Assembly (NCBI RefSeq): GCF_029029525.1
Contig: NZ_JAKJSC010000001.1
Location: 496,001-560,000, forward strand
Direction: 5' to 3'
Source of the DNA: Labilibaculum sp. DW002
GTDB lineage: Bacteria > Bacteroidota > Bacteroidia > Bacteroidales > Marinifilaceae
Length of the DNA stretch: 64,000 bases
How positions within the stretch are numbered: the stretch's first letter is position 1; each line of letters begins with the position of its first letter. The notes below the pieces were generated by a model that worked only from the letters and a program-made list of their open reading frames with translations, did no database searches and was not told the origin of the DNA. Positions 26,445 through 36,100 of this stretch are shown piece after piece. The position numbers were made by a program, and so were the translations under genes.

Positions 26445-27953
26445 TTAAAACTTTACTTTAAAAACATAGGCAGCTTCACTTTGTTTCTCTCCTGCCACAT
26501 TAATTTGCAAACCTTCAGCAGTTTGTTTCCAGTCAATTTTATTATTTGCACTAATAAACTCAACCGATTTTACAGCACGAGATTCATGTGGATTATTGTT
26601 TGCCAAGGATTTGATTAAGAATGTTCCGTTTTCAGAATAACCAAGAGCCGTTGCATACAAAACATCATCCATTGTAGTAAATCTGATATCCTCTGAAGTT
26701 AAAGCTTCATTATTTCCTTCTGAGTGATGACCTTCACTAGCTTTGGTTGGTCCTTCACCAAAAATCTTCCAAGGTCGTGTATTGTAAACAGCCTCTCCAT
26801 TTATGGCTAACCAATCACCCATTTCCAAAAGTACATCTTGTTGATCTTGAGGAATTGTTCCGTCAGCTTTAGGCCCAACATTCAATAACATTGTTCCATT
26901 CTTACTCACAATATCAATTAAATCATCAATTAAAGAATTAGAAGTTTTGCTATCCCATTTGTTGATATGACACCAAGAGTTCTTTCCAATTGAAGTATCT
27001 GTCTGCCATGCTTCGTCCTGAATATCCGATAGTTTCCCACGTTCAATATCCAATACATTAGTTCCTTTAGGAAAAGATTCATATCCCATATTTTTACTTT
27101 GCAATACTACGCCTTTCTTTTCATCGATTCCCATATTGTAATAATAGGCAGCTAATTTGGAATGATAGGAAGCAAACTCTGGTCGATCCCAATAAAAATC
27201 AAACCATAAAATATCAGGATTATATGAATCAATTATATCGGTAGTTCGTTTCCACCAAAGATTCATAAAATTCTCGCTTACCGGAGCATACCGAGCATGC
27301 GATGGTCCGTAAAGATCTGCCAATTCTGGATTTCCAGTATCAAAACGAGCTTCGTGATTATAGTAATCCCAGTTAAAGGCAAAATGTGAAGAAACACCGA
27401 ATTTTAAACCTGCTTTTTTAGAAGCTTCTTTAATCTCCTGTACAATATCTCGTTTTGGCCCCATTACGGCAGCATTCCAACGAGTAACATGAGAATTGTA
27501 CATCGCAAAACCATCGTGATGTTCTGCAACTGGAACAACATACTTTGCTCCTGCTTTTTTAAATAAATCTAACCATTGGTTTGCATCGAATTTTTCGGCT
27601 TTAAACATTGGAATAAAATCTTTATAACCAAAAATAGATGGATGTCCATAGGTTTCCTTGTGATGTGTATATACTTTATGGGTTCCTTTTTCCGACAAGC
27701 TAGGATCTGTTTGATGCCATAGCATCGAATCCTGATACATGTGTCGTGGATACCACTCATTGTCATATGCTGGAACTGAATACGGTCCCCAATGGATAAA
27801 TATTCCAAATTTGGCATCCTCAAACCAAGATGGGATCTCATACTTTTGCAGGGATTCCCAATTTGCGGTGTATTTTTCTGTTTTCTTATTGCTTTCGGAG
27901 CATGCCGTTATTAGAAAGACTGCTAAGCTTAAGAATAAAGTTATTTTTCTCAT
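26445..27953 (-). CDS. Alpha-L-fucosidase, GH29 lipoprotein
   Basis: It hydrolyses terminal alpha-L-fucosyl residues with retention. The catalytic domain shows the GH29 signatures FGIFIHWGPYSVPAY, VPVAEHHDGFAMY and ILWFDFYWDRPEF, whose aspartate is the probable nucleophile. A small C-terminal beta domain completes about 502 residues. I chose the Met at 27953 because it opens a lipoprotein signal peptide (LSLAVFLITAC, Cys as lipid anchor). The frame extends to a TTG at 28055, but that extension would cross the terminator at 28008-28038. It follows a SusC/SusD pair, so its substrate is probably a fucosylated glycan or fucan oligosaccharide. The location is the periplasm or outer surface. Confidence 0.93.
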   Translation of the reverse strand: MRKITLFLSLAVFLITACSESNKKTEKYTANWESLQKYEIPSWFEDAKFGIFIHWGPYSVPAYDNEWYPRHMYQDSMLWHQTDPSLSEKGTHKVYTHHKETYGHPSIFGYKDFIPMFKAEKFDANQWLDLFKKAGAKYVVPVAEHHDGFAMYNSHVTRWNAAVMGPKRDIVQEIKEASKKAGLKFGVSSHFAFNWDYYNHEARFDTGNPELADLYGPSHARYAPVSENFMNLWWKRTTDIIDSYNPDILWFDFYWDRPEFASYHSKLAAYYYNMGIDEKKGVVLQSKNMGYESFPKGTNVLDIERGKLSDIQDEAWQTDTSIGKNSWCHINKWDSKTSNSLIDDLIDIVSKNGTMLLNVGPKADGTIPQDQQDVLLEMGDWLAINGEAVYNTRPWKIFGEGPTKASEGHHSEGNNEALTSEDIRFTTMDDVLYATALGYSENGTFLIKSLANNNPHESRAVKSVEFISANNKIDWKQTAEGLQINVAGEKQSEAAYVFKVKF

Positions 27954-28007
27954 TACTAAAAGTATTGGTCGCTTCTTATATCTGCTTATTAACAGATTAT
28001 TTGAAAA

Positions 28008-28038
28008 GAAGCCAAACCCAAAATTGTGGTTTGGCTTC
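28008..28038 (-). terminator. Terminator between susD and the fucosidase gene
   Basis: GAAGCCAAACC (28008-28018) and GGTTTGGCTTC (28028-28038) form a perfect 11-bp stem. T-rich sequence follows on both strands. On the minus strand it lies between the SusD stop and the GH29 start, so the fucosidase may be reached by read-through or by its own promoter. Confidence 0.75.
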
Positions 28039-28128
28039 TTCTTTTTAATTCTCAAGTAAGGAAATGTAAAGGTTAAAAGAATACAACTGTTACTTAAGCT
28101 TTATTCTTGTTCAGTTACATTTTCTATA

Positions 28129-29724
28129 TTAATGTGGCAATGCTTCGCTTGGATATTCAGTTAAAGTATTTCCAGAATTACCTTGCTCTGTAAGTCCAAT
28201 AGGCATATAAATATGCTTGCTCCAATCAACACCAGAATAAATAGCTCCCATTACGCTTGGAGCTCTTCCACTTCTCACTAAATCGTACCATCTATCGCCT
28301 TCTCCTGCTAATTCAACCCGTCTTTCATACCAAAGTACATCAAGAGTTGTTGAAAATCTAGAAGGATATGTAGCAATTAATTCATCTACACCATCAAAAG
28401 TAGTAGAACCACCGTAAACGTGATTCTTTCGAACTTCATTGATAAGCATTTTTGCTTTTGCTTCATTTACTGTTCCTCTTAGATTACATTCTGCCAACAT
28501 CAAATAAACATCAGACAAGCGTATAATACGCTCACTACCCGGACGATTAAGAGCTAAACCTCCTACATAATCATAAGCTTTCCATAATGAATATTTCTTT
28601 TGTGCATATCCTTCAAAATCCAACTGATTATATTGACCAATTGCCCATTCAACATGATCTTCAGCAGGCTTATCAGCATTATAATCAGTCACTAATTCAT
28701 CGTAAGTCCAAGCAACAGCAGTTTTTCTAGCAATATCATCAGCTAAATAATAATCCATCAAATCACTTTGAGGAAGTAAAAATCCCCATCCGCCATCTAT
28801 TTGATCATTTCCTGGATATCCTCGAGGGCCACAAAACTGTGCCCAGAAGTTTCCTTCTGTTGTTTCATCTACATTACTCCAATTGCTTTTACCACCTTTT
28901 GTTGTGCGTTGAATTTCGAAAATAGACTCAGAGTTATTTTCAGCATTAGCTGCAAATAATAGTGTATAATCAGTAAAAAGAGAATAGTTTGGATTATCAA
29001 TAACTTTCTGCAGATAAGTTGCAGCTTCATCAAAAGTTGCTTTATCATCATTATTCCAGTCTGCTTTATAAAGTAAAACCTTACCCAATAATGCTTGAGC
29101 TGCAGCTTGAGTAATACGACCAAGATTAGCAGCATCATGCTTAACTTCTAACATCGGAATAGCAGCTTTCAAATCGCTAATGATCAAATCATTCACCACA
29201 GTACGATCTTCTCTTACAAATTCCTGGCCTTCAGGAAAAAGAGTTTCTGTAATTACCGGACATGGTCCATAAGTTCTTAAAATATCAAAATGATACCAAG
29301 CTCTTAAAAATTTTGCTTCTGCTTTATAAATATCAGCAACAGTACTCTCAAACTCTGAATTGATTACCAAGTTAGCACGATAAATACCCGTATAATTTTT
29401 TTTCCAGATACCATCTGAAGCGGAATTCACTGAATTATTTGTGTATGTCTCCAGTGCCTGCACATCCGGCTGATCACCTTCTCCACCTCCACCAGTTTTC
29501 ATATTATCAGAACGAATTTCGCTAAAAGGAACACATGAAGCAGCTATCCCTCCCCATTGCAATGGATCATAAGCTGCTATAAGAGCTGCAAACATCTGTG
29601 CATCTGTTTGGTAGAACTTATCCTCTGTGGATTTGTTCACAGGATCTGTATCCAGGAATGAATCAGAACATGAAGCCGCCACTATTAAGACCGCAAGAAT
29701 GAATATATATTTTATTTTTTTCAT
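28129..29724 (-). CDS. SusD/RagB-family outer-membrane glycan-binding lipoprotein
   Basis: This surface lipoprotein partners the adjacent SusC transporter in binding oligosaccharides. About 531 residues follow the chosen start at 29724 (MKKIKYIFILAVLIVAASC), which gives a clean lipobox with Cys19. An upstream Met at 29748 is possible. The SusD fold is recognisable from FLDTDPVNKSTEDKFYQTDAQ at the N terminus, the helical YKAEAKFLRAWYHFDILRTYGPCP motif, and the C-terminal LWYERRVELAGEGDRWYDLVR signature. It lies directly downstream of the SusC gene, with 32 nt between them. Confidence 0.95.
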   Translation of the reverse strand: MKKIKYIFILAVLIVAASCSDSFLDTDPVNKSTEDKFYQTDAQMFAALIAAYDPLQWGGIAASCVPFSEIRSDNMKTGGGGEGDQPDVQALETYTNNSVNSASDGIWKKNYTGIYRANLVINSEFESTVADIYKAEAKFLRAWYHFDILRTYGPCPVITETLFPEGQEFVREDRTVVNDLIISDLKAAIPMLEVKHDAANLGRITQAAAQALLGKVLLYKADWNNDDKATFDEAATYLQKVIDNPNYSLFTDYTLLFAANAENNSESIFEIQRTTKGGKSNWSNVDETTEGNFWAQFCGPRGYPGNDQIDGGWGFLLPQSDLMDYYLADDIARKTAVAWTYDELVTDYNADKPAEDHVEWAIGQYNQLDFEGYAQKKYSLWKAYDYVGGLALNRPGSERIIRLSDVYLMLAECNLRGTVNEAKAKMLINEVRKNHVYGGSTTFDGVDELIATYPSRFSTTLDVLWYERRVELAGEGDRWYDLVRSGRAPSVMGAIYSGVDWSKHIYMPIGLTEQGNSGNTLTEYPSEALPH

Positions 29725-29756
29725 AAGTTTAAATTTATTTTTAATCATATTAAATA

Positions 29757-32700
29757 TTAGAAACCTACGTTAAGACCAAACCTGATTGTTCTAGCCTGTG
29801 GATACATAGAATAATCTAAACCTGTATTTAGGATATTTCCTTCCATAGCACCTACTTCAGGATCAAACATTGGATATTTTGTAAAAACAGCAACATTATC
29901 GGCAGCAGTATAGATTCTTACTCTTGATAAATTCACAGCCTTAGTCCATCTTTCAGGTAAAGTATAACCTAATTCAATAGTACCAATCTTAAAAAATGAA
30001 GCATCTCTAACATGGAATTCAGAAGCTTTTCTTACGTTATCATTAGCATCTGTAATGCTTAATCTTGGCACGCCATTGTTATCTCCAGCTTGTTGCCATC
30101 TATCCAACCAAAATGATGGTAAATTAGCACGTCCGTAAGCTTCATCTCTATATTGTGCCATCCAAATATCAACATCTGCTTTACCGTGCATCATCATACT
30201 AAAATCTAGACCATTCCATTTCGCATTAATAGTCATCCCATAAGTCCATTTAGGCCATGGGTTTCCAATATCAGTTCTATCATCTGGTGTAATTTCTCCA
30301 TCTCCATTAGTATCATGCCATTTAAAATCACCAGGCTGTGCATTTGGATACATTGCACTGTTGATATCTGCTTGATTCTGGAAAATTCCATCAATCTTAT
30401 ATCCGTAGAAATAACCAATCGCTTTTCCTTCTTCCATACGGGTAACATTAGTTGATCCTTTCCAATATCCACCTTCCTCGTAACCATTATCATTACCAAC
30501 TTTAGTAACTTCATTTTTCAAATAAGAAGCATTAGCATTTACTGCAAAATCAACTTCCCCAACTTTAAAGTTGTATCCGATTTGGAATTCAAGGCCAGAG
30601 TTTTTAATCTCACCTGCATTGTAATATGGTGCTGAATTACCTCTAACTGCCTCAACAGTACGTTTAAATAATAAATCTTGAGTCGTTTTAGTATAATAAT
30701 CCATACTAACTCTTAATTTGCCATTGTAAAAAACCATATCGGCACCAATATTTAATTGCTCACTTGTTTCCCATCTAACATTAGGATTTACTAAGTTGGA
30801 TGGAGATGAACCTGTAATTACGGATCCATTACCAAGTGTGTAATTTCGATCATTAGCAATTGTTGAAGTGTAAGAAAATGGACTAATTGCCTCATTTCCA
30901 TTCTGCCCCCAACTCGCACGAAACTTTAACTTATCAAAATTCTCAATATTCCAAAAATCTTCGTTTGAAACATTCCAACCAAAACTAACTCCTGGAAAAA
31001 CAGCATACCTATCCTTTGGTCCGAAATTAGAACTACCATCTCGACGCATAACAAACTCAGCCATATATTTTTCCTGATAGTTATAACTTAATCTACCAAA
31101 ATAGGAAGAAATAGTATGGACAGGATTTGCTTCACCATAATTGGTAGCACCTTCAATATTACCTGAATTAAGCCACCAAAAATTATCATTAGTATCCGCT
31201 TCTGCAGGATATCCAACTCTTGAGCCACCTAATCTTTCATAAGTATTTTGAGAAGCAGATGTACCTACTAAGGCAGTAATGTGATGATCTCCTATCTTTT
31301 TTGTGTAAGTTAAAGTATTCTCCCATTGCCAAAAAGTAGATCTATCTGAGTTTTGAGTCACCTTATTAACATCCGAATAATTAGATACATTATGATAATA
31401 TATTGGACTAAAACTTCTACTACGACCATTATTGAAGTTTGCAGCAAGATCTGTTTTCAAAACAAAATCTTTTAAGAAAGTAATTTTTGCATAAGTGTTT
31501 CCATATATTCTCTCACTGCGATTAAATCCATTTCCTGTAACATCCATAAATGACATTGGGTTCCACATTCTTGTAAATGGAACACCTGTTGTACCATAAC
31601 CTTTTTCATCTGCAGCAACATATCCATCTCCGTAAACAGGAGTTGTTGGATCCATTAGTAATCCATAATAAACTGGATTGTAACCATTAGTACCAGTTCC
31701 AATAGCACCTTTATCAATATGTGTGAAATTAATATTAGCACCAATGCTTACGTTTTCGTTGATATCTAGATTTGCATTCATCCTAGCATTGTAGCGCTTA
31801 AAGAAAGATTTTTCAAAATCCCCTCCAATAATACCATCTTGGTTACGATAACCCAGAGATAGCAATACGCTTCCTTTTTCGCTACCCATAGTTGCAGTAA
31901 CATTGTGCTCCTGAACCGGTGCACTAGAGGCAATAACACCTAACCAATCCGTATCAATTCCCATGTTTTGAGTTGGCATTGCATCTGGGTATGCTGTACC
32001 ATCGTTTGCATAATATTCCTTCATTAACATTAAATACTCATCAGTATTTAATAAGTCAGGCTGATTAAAAGCAGACTGCACGCCATAAAATCCATCATAA
32101 GTAAGAGTAGTCTCTCCTTTTTTTCCTTTTTTAGTAGTAATTAAAATTACCCCATTTGCAGCTCTAGCACCATAAATTGCAGCAGATGTTGCATCTTTTA
32201 ATACTTGCAAAGATTCAATATCATTCGGATTTACCGAATTCATATCGTCCATTGGCAAACCATCAATAACATACAATGGATTTGAGTTACCATTTGTTCC
32301 AACTCCTCTAATCGTTATTTTTGGGCTTGAACCTGGTTGTCCAGAAGATTGCGATACAACAACACCGGCAGCTCGTCCTGTAAAAGCTTGATTTATATCA
32401 GCTGGTCTCGATTGTAAAATGTCTTTAGAATCTAAACTACTAATAGAACCTGTAACAACGCTACGCTTTTTTACACCATAACCAACTGCAACGACTTCAT
32501 CAAGTCCAATTGAACTCTCTTCTAACTGAATGTCAATCACTTTTTTACCATTTACAAGAACTACTTGATCCTCATATCCTATAAATGAGAATACCAATGT
32601 GCCATCAGCTGGTACATTAATTAAATATTCTCCAGATATCTGTGTAATTGTACCGTTAGTAGTACCTTTTTCCACAACATTTACCCCTGGTAAAGGTAAT

Positions 32701-32825
32701 CCGTCACTATCTATAACAGTACCGCTAATTGACACATTTTGGGCAAAAGCCGAAACCCCTAATGCTAAAAAAGCTACTATTGTTATGAGCAACTTTTTGC
32801 TTAAACAATTTAATGTTCTTTTCAT
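29757..32825 (-). CDS. SusC/RagA-family TonB-dependent transporter
   Basis: This outer-membrane importer of oligosaccharides is energised by TonB. The 1022-residue protein has a signal peptide ending at VSAFAQ. A CarboxypepD-like domain follows (about 30-110, ISGTVIDSDGLPLPGVNVVEKG), then the plug with the SusC signature ending in YGARAANGVILITTKKG, and finally a long beta-barrel ending in aromatic-rich strands. There is no STN signalling domain, as expected when control is by a separate hybrid regulator. Its promoter region contains two near-identical 21-bp repeats and a -7 box without a -33 element. Together with the SusD, GH29 and hybrid regulator genes this points to import of fucose-containing glycans. 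Confidence 0.96.
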   Translation of the reverse strand: MKRTLNCLSKKLLITIVAFLALGVSAFAQNVSISGTVIDSDGLPLPGVNVVEKGTTNGTITQISGEYLINVPADGTLVFSFIGYEDQVVLVNGKKVIDIQLEESSIGLDEVVAVGYGVKKRSVVTGSISSLDSKDILQSRPADINQAFTGRAAGVVVSQSSGQPGSSPKITIRGVGTNGNSNPLYVIDGLPMDDMNSVNPNDIESLQVLKDATSAAIYGARAANGVILITTKKGKKGETTLTYDGFYGVQSAFNQPDLLNTDEYLMLMKEYYANDGTAYPDAMPTQNMGIDTDWLGVIASSAPVQEHNVTATMGSEKGSVLLSLGYRNQDGIIGGDFEKSFFKRYNARMNANLDINENVSIGANINFTHIDKGAIGTGTNGYNPVYYGLLMDPTTPVYGDGYVAADEKGYGTTGVPFTRMWNPMSFMDVTGNGFNRSERIYGNTYAKITFLKDFVLKTDLAANFNNGRSRSFSPIYYHNVSNYSDVNKVTQNSDRSTFWQWENTLTYTKKIGDHHITALVGTSASQNTYERLGGSRVGYPAEADTNDNFWWLNSGNIEGATNYGEANPVHTISSYFGRLSYNYQEKYMAEFVMRRDGSSNFGPKDRYAVFPGVSFGWNVSNEDFWNIENFDKLKFRASWGQNGNEAISPFSYTSTIANDRNYTLGNGSVITGSSPSNLVNPNVRWETSEQLNIGADMVFYNGKLRVSMDYYTKTTQDLLFKRTVEAVRGNSAPYYNAGEIKNSGLEFQIGYNFKVGEVDFAVNANASYLKNEVTKVGNDNGYEEGGYWKGSTNVTRMEEGKAIGYFYGYKIDGIFQNQADINSAMYPNAQPGDFKWHDTNGDGEITPDDRTDIGNPWPKWTYGMTINAKWNGLDFSMMMHGKADVDIWMAQYRDEAYGRANLPSFWLDRWQQAGDNNGVPRLSITDANDNVRKASEFHVRDASFFKIGTIELGYTLPERWTKAVNLSRVRIYTAADNVAVFTKYPMFDPEVGAMEGNILNTGLDYSMYPQARTIRFGLNVGF

Positions 32826-32852
32826 AAATTAAAATTTTATTTGATTCACGAA

Positions 32853-32860
32853 CAAATATA
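32853..32860 (-). promoter_or_regulatory. -7 box of the susC promoter
   Basis: The minus strand reads TATATTTG, 27 nt before the SusC start codon. No TTTG or TTG stands 19-21 nt upstream. The repeat at 32882-32902 occupies that position, which is typical of an activator-dependent promoter. Confidence 0.6.
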
Positions 32861-32881
32861 GTTGAGCAGCTCTGCTATGGG

Positions 32882-32902
32882 AGGGGGTGTTTTTTTACGA
32901 AC
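32882..32902. promoter_or_regulatory. Direct repeat 1, candidate hybrid-regulator site
   Basis: This 21-bp element contains GGGGGTGTTTTTTTAC and is matched at 20 of 21 positions by 32990-33010. It begins 22 nt upstream of the susC -7 box. The likely ligand is the AraC-type output domain of the hybrid regulator encoded next to it. Confidence 0.6.
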
Positions 32903-32989
32903 TTAGGGTATACATACTTAAGGCTATTTTTTGTTTCAGAAAACGTTTCCGAAAACCACCTTTTCCTTAGTCACAAAACATTTTAAATT

Positions 32990-33010
32990 AGGGGGTGTTT
33001 TTTTACAAAC
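32990..33010. promoter_or_regulatory. Direct repeat 2, candidate hybrid-regulator site
   Basis: This is the second copy of the 21-bp element, 108 bp from the first in the same orientation and differing at one base. The conserved flanks are an A before GGGGG and RAAC at the end. No gene lies in 32826-33143 between susC and the regulator, so these repeats are its main content. Confidence 0.6.
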
Positions 33011-33143
33011 CAAGGGGGTTGGCTATTTCAAATCACAGTTATTTATGAAGATAATTTGAACTTAAATAGTCTAATTAACAAAGGAACCATGATTAAATAT
33101 TATGGTTCCTTTACGAATTACTATACAAATATATTGACAATAC

Positions 33144-36100
33144 TCAAACCTCACTTTTTTGCTTTGCATATTCCGACGGATTCAACTTGAATTCCTTCTT
33201 AAAGCAAGAACGAAAGTATTTTAAATCTGAAAACCCAACTTCATATGTTACATCTGCAACCGTGTATCTACCTGTTTTTAGTAATTGAGAAGCACGCTTA
33301 AGTCGAACATTGCGGATAAACGTACTTGCAGTTTGTCCAGTTAGAGATTTCAATTTTTTATTAATATTTACTTGTGGCATACCATACAAAGTAGCAAGTT
33401 GCTCAACAGTAAATTCATAATTTGAAATATTATCCTCGATAATAGCCAACAACTTACTTAGAAAACGCTCATCGGCAGATGTTGTTGTTACTTCTGAAGG
33501 AATAATCTCTATGGCTTTCTTAAATCTTTGTTTTAGTTCACTTCTATTTTTTAGAACTGCAGCTATTTGTGCTTCGAGAATATATAAGTCAAATGGCTTA
33601 GAAACGTATGCATCTGCACCACACTGAAAGCCTTTTACTGAATCTTCTGTAGATGTTTTCGCAGTAAGTAAGATAATTGGTATATGACTTATTTGTTCAT
33701 TTGTTTTAACCTCCTGACACAATTCAAAACCATCTTTTACTGGCATTGAAACATCACTAACTATAATATCAATTTCATTTTTTTCAACTAATCCTAATGC
33801 TTCTACTCCATTTTGAGCTTGATATATATTATAGTACTCACTAAAATTATCAGCTAAAAACTCCAGTAGTTCAACATTATCTTCAACAATTAGAAGAGTC
33901 TTTTTATTAGCCTTAGGTTCAGAATCCTTTTCAGGGCTAGCAAGTTCTCGTTGAATCATTTCAAACTGTGCATTCTCTTTAATTAAAGGTTCACTAATAC
34001 GATGCTGTTCCTTGGTAATATCAGAAGAATCATAGTGTTCTTTTCCTCTTTGCAACTCTAATTCAAAACAACTTCCCAATCCCTCAGCACTTTCAAAACG
34101 AAGTTCTCCACCATGCAATTCAGCTAATCCTTTGGAATAAGACAAGCCAATCCCTGTTCCATTGTAAGAAGGCTGCACTAACTTCGTTCCCTGATAAAAT
34201 CGTTCGAAAATATGCTCTTGCATTTGCTTTGGAATACCCATTCCATTATCCTTTACCTTAATTGTTAATCTATCTTCATCTATTACCAAAGCAAGTTCAA
34301 TGTGACCTCCATCCTTGGTAAATTTAAACGCATTAGAAAGCAAGTTGAACACAATTTTCTCAATCTTATCAGTATCAACCCAAACATTCAATTCCTCCTC
34401 ATTAACTACTAAGTTGAACTGAATATTTTTATTGGAAGCCATTTCTTGAAACGAAGAATAAATATCTTTCAAGAGCTTTATTATATTCACAAGCCTTACT
34501 GATAACTTCATTTTATCCTGTTCCATTTTCCTAAAATCCATCAATTGATTTATTAGGCGAAGCATAATAGACGAATTACGTTCTATAGCTAAACACTTAC
34601 TTTTGGCCCTAGCCGATAGTTCTACTTCATTTCGAAGTAATTTTTGAACCGATCCAATAATCAAAGATAAAGGGGTTCTAAACTCATGTGAGATATTAGT
34701 GAAAAATCTAAATTTCATTTGATTTAATTCTTCAATTTTCTCTTTTTCGAAGTGTTCCATAATAAGATCATTCTTCTGCTTACTTCGAATTAAAGAGTAT
34801 CGTTGAAAAAACCATAACATAACCATGAATAGTAAGACATAAACAAAAAGGGCGAAATTACTTTGCCACCATGGTGGTATTACTATTATTTCCAACTGTT
34901 TAGATTCTCTACACCAAACACCATCATTGTTTGATGCGTATAGTTTGAACACATATTTACCAGGATCAAGACTAGTATATTTTGCGAATCGCTCATCGGA
35001 TCCCTTTACAATCCAATCATTATCAAAACCTTCCAGCATGTATTTATACTTGTTTTTTTGGGGTGCTGAGAAATGTAAGGCGGAAAAATAAATTGCAAAA
35101 CTATTTTCCGAAGCATTAAGTCGAATACTATTTGTTTGATTAATTACCTCACTTAACAGAATTCTACTACCAACTTGGTTACCAACTTTTACAGATTTGT
35201 TTAATACTTGCAAATCAGTGAAAGCAACTTTGGGAGGTAACTTATCTTCACTAATTTGTTCTGGATAAAAAGTATTGAATCCATTAACACCTCCAAAAAT
35301 CATCATTCCATCGCTTAATTTGCAGCAAGCTAATTCTCCAAACTCATTATCTTGCAAACCATCACTAATGTCATAATTCATGATCTCATTAGTTTCAGGA
35401 TTAAAACGTGTTAAGCCCTTATTCGATGAAATCCATAAACAGCCATTTTTATCTTCTAAAATTCCTTTAATCACATCATTTGGAAAACCATTTGATGTAT
35501 CATATGTCGTAAATGTAATGGAATCAATATTTTCATTGTAATTTATTTTATTGAGCCCTCCTCCCATAGTACCAGCCCATATATCGCCATTTTCAGCTTG
35601 AAAAAGTGGTAATATATAGTCATTACTTAAGGATGTAGTATCTCCTGAAATATTTTTAAAAACCTTAAAATTTGGATTCTTTTTATTGATTTCGTTTGCA
35701 GCAAGGAAATTTAGACCAGCGTCAGTTCCAACCCAAACATTCCCTTGCTTATCTTGCAATAAACTTCGAACAATATTTGAAGATATATTGCCCACTTCCC
35801 CCTTTGCCCGATAATTTATTAGGTGACTCTCCTTCCCTTCTCTTGTATATCTAAACAAACCTATTCTACCATATGTACCTATCCATATATTGCCATCATG
35901 ATCTTTAAGCATTGTAAAAACCGAAGCTTTAAAGCCTGGAATCTGATCATCTTCAATAGAATAATGCTTGCCATTAATGTCAAATCTAACCAATACCTGA
36001 GGGAAGGCGGCTCCTGCCCAAATTTCATTTTGACCATTTGCCTTTTTAGTCTCTAAAACTGAATAAAATCGATTCTCAATCCGATAACCATCATTAAAGT

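Noticed and set aside
27954-28055. N-terminal extension of the fucosidase from TTG 28055
   Set aside because: It would translate the susD terminator and bury the lipoprotein signal peptide that begins at 27953.
27739-28059. Plus-strand open frame of 106 codons opposite the GH29 gene
   Set aside because: It is antisense to a conserved catalytic domain, and its 3' part runs through the terminator hairpin at 28008-28038.
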